A stretch of 24,493 nucleotides of DNA from a virus, in IMG/VR virus record IMGVR_UViG_3300009103_000148, positions 1-24,493 of that record, one strand, 5' to 3'. The translations under genes and the position numbers were made by a program. Each line of letters begins with the position of its first letter. Within the stretch, counting starts at the first letter, position 1. Under the pieces are notes generated by a model. The model was given only the letters and a program-made list of their open reading frames with translations. It made no database searches and was not told the DNA's origin. Below, one piece after another: positions 20,612 to 24,493 of the stretch.

Positions 20612-20737
20612 AGGGGTAGGTTGGACTCGAACCAACGACCTCTCGCTTGCCTCCACGGGTAATTACTCCGTTCGCTAATTTATCTAGAATTTCACGATGA
20701 AGGAGGGACGATGCTCTACCGACTGAGCTACTACCCC
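20612..20737 (-). tRNA. tRNA-like gene with ~50-nt expansion in the anticodon region
   Basis: Acceptor GGGGTAG (20737-20731) pairs fully with CTACCCC (20619-20613); discriminator U, no CCA. D arm GCTC-AGTCGGTA-GAGC is canonical and the T arm GTTGG-TTCGAGT-CCAAC is perfect. Between D and T arms lie about 75 nt where a normal tRNA has about 22. This stretch can fold as TCGT/GCGA extended by CCTCC/GGAGG with a long loop that itself contains TTCA-TCG-TGAA and ACGG/CCGT hairpins. I cannot place a U33-anticodon-purine37 loop on a 5-bp stem, so no amino acid is assigned; U73 would fit Gly or Cys. It is either an intron-containing tRNA or a tRNA mimic. Confidence 0.6.
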
Positions 20738-20831
20738 ACAAATTGCTGTGTACCTCTTTCTCTCTCCCCGAAGGGTTGTAGGCGTGTACTGACGCCTCGT
20801 TGTTCAATGATTCCTCATCTACAAAAAGAGC
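20738..20831 (-). other. Structured spacer between the two tRNA-like genes
   Basis: 94 nt of transcript between the tRNA-like RNAs. It contains AGGCGT-CAGTAC-ACGCCT (6-bp hairpin) and CCC-TTC-GGG, and starts with TGCTCTTT..GTAGATGA, which recurs right after the 20612-20737 gene (TGCTCTTT..GTAGATGA). The repeated trailer probably marks 3' processing. Confidence 0.45.
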
Positions 20832-20942
20832 AGTCCCTTGGGAGATTCGAACTCACCTTCTCCATCAATCGGTAGCGAACCGACTTGCTCAGAGGTTAAC
20901 ATAAGCGTGATAGTGTTTTAACCCATTCTAAACTAAAGGGAC
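20832..20942 (-). tRNA. tRNA-like gene with 35-nt expansion of the anticodon loop
   Basis: Acceptor GTCCCTT (20942-20936) pairs fully with AAGGGAC (20839-20833), discriminator U, no CCA. D arm GTTT-AGAATGGGTTA-AAAC, anticodon stem CTATC/GATGG (5 bp, one G-U), 5-nt variable loop AGAAG and T arm GTGAG-TTCGAAT-CTCCC (one mismatch) are all in place. The anticodon loop is 42 nt instead of 7 and contains a TCGGT/ACCGA hairpin. The loop begins A-C and ends A-T-T, so removing one internal block cannot restore the universal U33; that argues against an ordinary intron with this stem. First RNA of the cluster transcript. Confidence 0.6.
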
Positions 20943-20972
20943 ACAAAATTGAAATGTTAAAGAACTATATAC

Positions 20973-21001
20973 AATATACCCCCATTTACGCCCAAATGCA
21001 A
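20973..21001 (-). promoter_or_regulatory. Promoter of the tRNA-like cluster
   Basis: TTGCAT (20996-21001), 17 bp, TATATT (20973-20978). Same boxes as the protein-gene promoters, with a predicted start near 20966, about 24 nt before the first tRNA-like 5' end. Confidence 0.72.
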
Positions 21002-21029
21002 GCTCTACGCCAAACTTTATGTAATTAGT

Positions 21030-21100
21030 CCTAACCTCTTGGTAGTCAACGACTTACAAAGCTCCGAGGTTCATAACTCGTTGATAGTCAATGACTTACA
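21030..21100. repeat. Double-palindrome repeat, copy 18
   Basis: 28 bp upstream of the tRNA-cluster -35, showing that the palindrome-promoter spacing also applies to an RNA-only unit. Second palindrome begins CATAACTCGTTGATAGTCAA. Confidence 0.78.
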
Positions 21101-21114
21101 TACCAATCGTACAC

Positions 21115-21147
21115 AATAAAAAGCCGCCGCCCCGCAGGGCGACGGCT
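21115..21147 (-). terminator. Rho-independent terminator
   Basis: AGCCGcCGCCC, loop CGCA, GGGCGaCGGCT, then a U-rich tract leftward. Ends the unit 21171-21617. Confidence 0.82.
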
Positions 21148-21170
21148 AAACCATGACCACACCAAATTAT

Positions 21171-21302
21171 TTAGTCTTTGTCAAATATGTCGTGAAACAA
21201 TGGTCGGTAGCCTTGCCGAATCCATTTAATTCTTTGTAATGTGCGTTGAACCTCTTTGGTTACTTCTGGGTCGAATTTAATTGTGCTTTTTTGTTTTTGC
21301 AT
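21171..21302 (-). CDS. 43-residue basic protein
   Basis: MQKQKSTIKFDPEVTKEVQR start, then a helix with RIKWIRQGYRP, ending FDKD. FDPEVTKEVQRTLQRIK resembles the strand-helix of ribbon-helix-helix (Arc/MetJ-like) regulators but is too short for certainty. An AGGAGA ribosome site lies 11 bp before the ATG. Last gene of a three-gene unit. Confidence 0.6.
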   Translation of the reverse strand: MQKQKSTIKFDPEVTKEVQRTLQRIKWIRQGYRPLFHDIFDKD

Positions 21303-21307
21303 TATGT

Positions 21308-21370
21308 TTAGTCTCCTGTGTATATGATGAAATACATTAGAATCCACGGAATCAAGATAAGTAAGTCCAT
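21308..21370 (-). CDS. 20-residue membrane microprotein
   Basis: MDLLILIPWILMYFIIYTGD: a single hydrophobic helix. GGAGA lies 7 bp before the ATG inside the end of the upstream gene, only 1 bp separates that stop and this start, and the stop is followed within 5 bp by the next gene's ATG. The tight packing with ribosome sites on both sides supports translation. Confidence 0.62.
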   Translation of the reverse strand: MDLLILIPWILMYFIIYTGD

Positions 21371-21371
21371 A

Positions 21372-21617
21372 TTAGTTTCTCCAATTTGAATCGCTCGGAG
21401 TTGAGCCGATTTGTTCGTGTTCCTGTTCATAAAGACTAGCCTTATGAGCCACAACCTTTAAAGTGATGCCGATTAGAGCAATCATGGATTGTTCCTCCTC
21501 GGTAAACTTTTCTTGATTGGGTGCAATAGCAATATCCCAAAGTGCCGACATGGCTTGAGAAGTTACATAGTTAGCGTCATGTTGCTCGTCTGTGTCGTCA
21601 TTGTTTAAGAAGTTCAT
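21372..21617 (-). CDS. Small acidic helical protein
   Basis: 81 residues starting MNFLNNDDTDEQHDANYVTS, with a helical hydrophobic middle (MIALIGITLKVVAHKASLYE), possibly amphipathic. The DDTDEQHDANY part recalls the Asp/His-rich starts of the MNIDT proteins. First gene of a three-gene unit; start fixed by the promoter. Confidence 0.6.
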   Translation of the reverse strand: MNFLNNDDTDEQHDANYVTSQAMSALWDIAIAPNQEKFTEEEQSMIALIGITLKVVAHKASLYEQEHEQIGSTPSDSNWRN

Positions 21618-21623
21618 ACCTAT

Positions 21624-21652
21624 AATATAAGCGACCCCACCCAAAAACGCAA
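21624..21652 (-). promoter_or_regulatory. Promoter, leaderless geometry
   Basis: TTGCGT (21647-21652), 17 bp, TATATT (21624-21629), ATAGGT, ATG at 21617. Confidence 0.72.
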
Positions 21653-21680
21653 GTCTTACAGAACTTTTTATGCAATTAGT

Positions 21681-21751
21681 TGTAACCCTCTGGTACTCAA
21701 CGACTTACAAAGCTCCGAGCTCCGTAAACCCTTGATAACCAAGGACTTACG
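21681..21751. repeat. Double-palindrome repeat, copy 19
   Basis: 28 bp upstream of the -35. Its right edge touches the stop of the 22-residue microprotein gene. Confidence 0.8.
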
Positions 21752-21752
21752 C

Positions 21753-21821
21753 TTACTTGGGGAAGTGCATCCAAGTCAGAAACAAAAGGAAATACAATAC
21801 AACTGCGATTTCTATTGTCAT
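21753..21821 (-). CDS. 22-residue membrane microprotein
   Basis: MTIEIAVVLYFLLFLTWMHF plus PK: one hydrophobic helix. Last gene of the unit that starts at 22653, ending 1 bp before a double palindrome. No clear ribosome site (AGGTAA is 10 bp upstream). Confidence 0.52.
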   Translation of the reverse strand: MTIEIAVVLYFLLFLTWMHFPK

Positions 21822-21846
21822 TTTATTTATTACCTATTTTCGCTCA

Positions 21847-21999
21847 TTAGTTAATGGGTGAATAGTTGAAACTAAAGGAAAGGCAAAGACCAAAGAACCA
21901 AACAACTAAGAAGTGTCTTTTAGTAACTAAGGTAATACAATCACTTTCCTTGTGTCTATGCAACTTGGAAACAATACGACAATTAATTATTTTATTCAT
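21847..21999 (-). CDS. 50-residue protein with one membrane segment
   Basis: Basic N-terminal half (MNKIINCRIVSKLHRHKESD) and a hydrophobic stretch FLVVWFFGLCLSFSF near the C-terminus. The ATG lies 2 bp after the upstream stop, and GGGGGAAAG, a weak ribosome site, lies about 11 bp before it. Weaker case than the other microproteins since the segment could be an untranslated link. Confidence 0.4.
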   Translation of the reverse strand: MNKIINCRIVSKLHRHKESDCITLVTKRHFLVVWFFGLCLSFSFNYSPIN

Positions 22000-22001
22000 A
22001 T

Positions 22002-22412
22002 TTATATCTTTCCCCCTTCGTTAAGTCCAAGTCGCTCCTTCATGGAAGTTAAGTCGTTTATAATATCGAGCAAGATTCCCTCGGCAGACTCAAGAGAGTA
22101 CGGAGGCGAACCATGCACAATGTTGTTTGTAACTATCTGGTCGATTTCTCTGAGTAAGTTTTGTTGCTCCTCGTTTCGCTCATAGTCCTCACCATTGTTT
22201 GTAGTCTCCAAGAAGTTACTCCAAGTCTCTTGTGCTTGCATGTGACGCTCGGCATTCTCAAGATTGCGTTCGTTTCTGCGATAACTAGCAATATCATCAT
22301 GTGTGATAGTAACCTTCTCTCGTTGCCTGTCTCGCAAGTTTTCTTCCGCGAATTGCCTTTGTAGCTCAGCGTATTCTCTTGCGTCTTGTTCGTTTTCTGC
22401 GTAACTACCCAT
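22002..22412 (-). CDS. Charged helical protein, unknown function
   Basis: 136 residues, long Glu/Arg/Asn-rich helices (ENLRDRQREKVTITHDDIAS). I choose the ATG at 22412 because GAAGGAG lies 9 bp upstream and the start overlaps the stop of the preceding gene; a TTG codon six triplets upstream would sit inside that ribosome site. Second gene of its unit. Confidence 0.62.
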   Translation of the reverse strand: MGSYAENEQDAREYAELQRQFAEENLRDRQREKVTITHDDIASYRRNERNLENAERHMQAQETWSNFLETTNNGEDYERNEEQQNLLREIDQIVTNNIVHGSPPYSLESAEGILLDIINDLTSMKERLGLNEGGKI

Positions 22413-22653
22413 TGTTTTGTTCTCCTTCAAATTGTTGAATGTCTGCGTCTAGTTGTTTAAAGTAAGCCTCGTACGCTTGCCAATCATCACAGAACCCTGC
22501 GTCATATACCTTCCCCATATACTCGGAGTATTCATCTGACATTAGAGATTCGTTTTTCATATCTTCCGCTTCACGCCAATAGCGTTCACGGATAGCATCG
22601 TCTTTTGCGAAATAGTCATCCCACATTTCTTCTCTGCGTTCATAGTAGTCCAT
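22405..22653 (-). CDS. Small acidic protein, unknown function
   Basis: 82 residues, rich in Asp, Glu, Tyr and Trp (MDYYERREEMWDDYFAKDDA). First gene of a unit of up to four. Start fixed by the promoter. The composition resembles other acidic small proteins of this block, such as 16395-16562. Confidence 0.6.
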   Translation of the reverse strand: MDYYERREEMWDDYFAKDDAIRERYWREAEDMKNESLMSDEYSEYMGKVYDAGFCDDWQAYEAYFKQLDADIQQFEGEQNNG

Positions 22654-22659
22654 GTATAT

Positions 22660-22688
22660 AATATACGCCAATAGGGGTGTAAATGCAA
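22660..22688 (-). promoter_or_regulatory. Promoter, leaderless geometry
   Basis: TTGCAT (22683-22688), 17 bp, TATATT (22660-22665), ATATAC, ATG at 22653. Confidence 0.72.
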
Positions 22689-22716
22689 ACGCCACGAGGT
22701 TTTTTGTGCAATTAGT

Positions 22717-22787
22717 TCTAACCCGCTGGTAGCCAACGACTTACAAAGCTCCGAGCTCCGTAAGTCCTTGATAGTCAACGACTTGCG
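22717..22787. repeat. Double-palindrome repeat, copy 20
   Basis: 28 bp upstream of the -35; second palindrome CGTAAGTCCTTGATAGTCAA with a single change at its end (CTTGCG). Confidence 0.8.
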
Positions 22788-22789
22788 AC

Positions 22790-22999
22790 TTAACTCTGGA
22801 TATATTCTTTAAAAGCGTAAACCCTTCCTTTGCTTCTTAGTTGAGCCGACACATCAATAAGGCGATGTCTATTTCTGTCAAAAGTCTCTCGATTCACTAC
22901 AATATCATTACGACCCACTTCGTAATCGGGATTATCCACAGAGGTAAAAATGGGATATTTCTTTTTCCCCAAAGTAGTGAGAACCCATTGCCTACTCAC
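22790..22999 (-). CDS. Small basic protein, unknown function
   Basis: 69 residues, basic, alternating hydrophobic pattern suggestive of beta strands (YPIFTSVDNPDYEVGRNDIV). The start appears to be a GTG at 22999 overlapping the upstream stop by 8 bp. Last gene of its unit, ending 3 bp before a double palindrome. Confidence 0.52.
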   Translation of the reverse strand: MSRQWVLTTLGKKKYPIFTSVDNPDYEVGRNDIVVNRETFDRNRHRLIDVSAQLRSKGRVYAFKEYIQS

Positions 23000-23201
23000 C
23001 GAAAATTTCCCTCATTTCAGGAGACATGGGGCTGTCAAATTCAGCGTCAACCCAATCCTGCTCGCCTTCATCATATTCTTCTTCTCTCATTAAGTCCTCA
23101 CGCAAAACATAAGGTGCTTCAAATTGGCTCGCCGCCAAGGACTTGAGCAGGTCTTTAATTTCTTCATCTATCGTAACAGAAGGATTTTTTTCTTGTTTCA
23201 T
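22992..23201 (-). CDS. Small acidic protein, unknown function
   Basis: 69 residues, MKQEKNPSVTIDEEIKDLLK start and an acidic middle (REEEYDEGEQDWVDAEF). The DEGEQDW segment is loosely like the DEGEEDIH module. Starts 6 bp after the upstream stop without ribosome site. Confidence 0.55.
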   Translation of the reverse strand: MKQEKNPSVTIDEEIKDLLKSLAASQFEAPYVLREDLMREEEYDEGEQDWVDAEFDSPMSPEMREIFGE

Positions 23202-23207
23202 AATGTT

Positions 23208-23405
23208 TTAGATTTTTGAGGGTTTACCATCAATGATAATATATCGGTTTTGATTTGTGCCGAAATGGTCTAGCGGAAAGTCCTCAGCAAGTTTCTTTGC
23301 CAACCTTATCGCCTTGCGTTTACTGGTGAATTGCTCCACCACATCGTTTCCCACTAGTACCGAAATCCACTGGGGAAAATTGTTGTCTCTTGTTACCTTA
23401 ACCAT
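23208..23405 (-). CDS. Small alpha/beta protein, unknown function
   Basis: 65 residues: strand (QWISVLVGNDVVEQF), helix (SKRKAIRLAKKLAEDF) and strand (RYIIIDGKP), a compact fold seen in many short phage proteins without known role. First gene of a three-gene unit; start fixed by the promoter. Confidence 0.62.
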   Translation of the reverse strand: MVKVTRDNNFPQWISVLVGNDVVEQFTSKRKAIRLAKKLAEDFPLDHFGTNQNRYIIIDGKPSKI

Positions 23406-23411
23406 GTATAT

Positions 23412-23440
23412 ACAATACGCTATATGGGGCAACAATGCAA
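23412..23440 (-). promoter_or_regulatory. Promoter, leaderless geometry
   Basis: TTGCAT (23435-23440), 17 bp, TATTGT (23412-23417), ATATAC, ATG at 23405. Confidence 0.72.
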
Positions 23441-23468
23441 GTCTGAGAAAAGTTTTTTTAAAAAAACT

Positions 23469-23539
23469 CGTAACCCTTTGATAACCAACGACTTACAAAC
23501 CTCCGAGCTCCGTAAGCCCTTGATAGTCAACGACTTACT
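23469..23539. repeat. Double-palindrome repeat, copy 21
   Basis: 28 bp upstream of the -35; arms CGTAACCCTTTGATAACCAA and CGTAAGCCCTTGATAGTCAA, each closed by CGACTTAC. Confidence 0.82.
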
Positions 23540-23542
23540 TAA

Positions 23543-23881
23543 TTAAGCCCAATTTTTGTGGTAAATATCTTCGATGACTGAATCAATGCAGATTGCTTGC
23601 CCGCTTGTTGTGCGTCCCCAGATGGTTAATCCCATAAATTCAATAACCATTTCGCCTTCTTCCCTTAGGCGGTTGCCTAACCAATCCGAAACAAGCCATT
23701 GCTCTAAAGCTTCATCAGGGTGACCATCTTGGCGGTTGGAATAGTTAACTTGAACTTCTATTAGCTCGTCCATGTATTTCTGTTGCTGAGATAGCTCTTG
23801 CACAAGGTAAGAAACATTGTGGTAAACATGATTGTCTACAAGCCGACGGCAATTGTCTTGAGTTGTTTCTGTTTCGTTCAT
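23543..23881 (-). CDS. Conserved phage small protein (WGRTTSGQAI type)
   Basis: 112 residues. EALEQWLVSDWLGNRLREEG followed by GEMVIEFMGLTIWGRTTSGQ and AICIDSVIEDIY matches a pattern I recall from many phage genomes (an acidic helix with W-LVSDWL, then WGR-T-GQAI). No function is known for it. Starts 4 bp after the upstream stop; last gene of its unit before a double palindrome. Confidence 0.65.
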   Translation of the reverse strand: MNETETTQDNCRRLVDNHVYHNVSYLVQELSQQQKYMDELIEVQVNYSNRQDGHPDEALEQWLVSDWLGNRLREEGEMVIEFMGLTIWGRTTSGQAICIDSVIEDIYHKNWA

Positions 23882-23885
23882 AGTT

Positions 23886-24203
23886 TTATAGGTTGGAGGT
23901 GTCGTGTCCGTGTTGTTTCATGTTTCGCAATGCTTCTTCACGAGTCATATTCCAACGACTCATTAAGTACATGAGGAGGGGTGCTCCAGTTAGTTCTGTT
24001 TCGTTATCCATAATCTGTTCCCTGTAATTATCAAATTTTCCTCCTTCTTCTGCAATAGTATAAGGAGAGTGTTGTTTGTATCTATCTATCATGGCTTCTA
24101 AATGTCTGACAACTGCTATCGCCATTTCTAAGGTGTCAGGCAAGAAAGATTCTAATCTTTCCCCTTTTTCTAGAATAATATACTTTTTAGCTTCTTGTTC
24201 CAT
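23886..24203 (-). CDS. Small helical protein, unknown function
   Basis: 105 residues, helical (DTLEMAIAVVRHLEAMIDRY), ending with WNMTREEALRNMKQHGHD. The ATG overlaps the upstream stop as TAATG, so translation is coupled. No family recognised. Confidence 0.58.
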   Translation of the reverse strand: MEQEAKKYIILEKGERLESFLPDTLEMAIAVVRHLEAMIDRYKQHSPYTIAEEGGKFDNYREQIMDNETELTGAPLLMYLMSRWNMTREEALRNMKQHGHDTSNL

Positions 24204-24493
24204 TAGTCAAGCTCCAGTTCGTTTCTTTCTTCATCTCTTGCAATGTAGAGATTAGCAATGAATTGTGCTCTAAAGTCGCCTTGAAGGTTAGCCATAAGCT
24301 CGTTCAACTCATCTTCAGTTTGCCACCCTAGAACATCATCGAAGGGAGAAAGAGGAACCATGTTTCCGTTATGAAAAACGGCAACTTCATAAGTTCCTGC
24401 AAGCACACTACCATACAAGCCACCAAATTCGGTTTCCTTGCCTTTCATGGAGACTACAGAAATCTCGGTGTTGTTGCCCAAGTCAAGCCTTGC
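24203..24493 (-). CDS. Small acidic protein, start beyond the window edge
   Basis: At least 92 residues. The frame stays open to the right edge, where the only candidate start (TTG at 24481) has no promoter or ribosome site, so the true start is probably outside. Visible features: GTYEVAVFHNGNMVPLSPFD (beta-like), an acidic helix near DELNELMANLQ, and a charged end. Unknown function. Confidence 0.55.
   Translation of the reverse strand, partial: ARLDLGNNTEISVVSMKGKETEFGGLYGSVLAGTYEVAVFHNGNMVPLSPFDDVLGWQTEDELNELMANLQGDFRAQFIANLYIARDEERNELELD

Noticed and set aside
20595-20807. 70-codon minus-strand frame
   Set aside because: It runs through the tRNA-like gene; text such as WGSSSVGRA and VVGSSPT is the usual translation of tRNA D and T arms.
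13179-23539. CRISPR array
   Set aside because: The repeats are palindrome pairs about 0.1-1.6 kb apart with genes between them and no spacer pattern or cas genes.

Overview
This window is part of a tailed double-stranded DNA phage (Caudoviricetes) that infects an unidentified bacterium. The phage call rests on a head and DNA-packaging block: major capsid protein (cut by the left edge), prohead protease fused to a scaffold, portal, large terminase. A bacterial host is indicated by sigma70-type -35/-10 promoters and by an RNA that copies the tRNA-like half of bacterial tmRNA. No host genes are visible. Functional names rest on motifs and gene order read by eye, not on database searches.

Layout. 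(1) 1-12134, minus strand, transcribed right to left: a beta-rich protein, a small membrane-type protein, a membrane-anchored GAF-like protein, a zinc-ribbon protein, a sigma-like factor with a cysteine-rich insert, a probable small terminase, a C2H2/ERCC4 nuclease, TerL, portal, a Lys-rich head protein, protease-scaffold, a head protein and the major capsid protein. Most of these genes overlap or nearly touch, so they are probably co-expressed. (2) 12135-12196: a short divergent control region. (3) 12197-14597, plus strand: eight small genes in four units, three of which end in rho-independent terminators. (4) 14598-15075: a gene-free convergent region packed with repeats. (5) 15076-24493, minus strand: about 30 very small genes in short units plus a three-member tRNA-like RNA cluster at 20522-20942.

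Four patterns in the accessory half stand out. First, about 20 units carry a promoter whose -10 hexamer ends exactly 6 bp before the ATG (-35, 17 bp, -10, 6 bp, ATG), so transcription should start at or next to the start codon and give leaderless mRNAs. Second, 21 copies of a ~71-bp double-palindrome repeat lie between units; 15 of them sit a fixed 14 or 28 bp upstream of a -35 box. Third, three 17-residue single-helix membrane microproteins (pattern MI--xVxVF-LS--IKH) occur at three loci on both strands, and several unrelated hydrophobic microproteins of 20-50 residues occur in the same small operons. Fourth, three tRNA-like genes lie on one transcript and none has a normal anticodon arm; one is the tRNA-like domain of tmRNA with its whole messenger part replaced by a GCGA-capped hairpin.

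The picture is a phage whose accessory genes travel as small cassettes (palindrome pair, promoter fused to ATG, one to three tiny genes, terminator). The conserved packaging block uses gene overlaps, occasional Shine-Dalgarno sites, and two promoters of the same geometry (at the zinc-ribbon gene and the portal gene).
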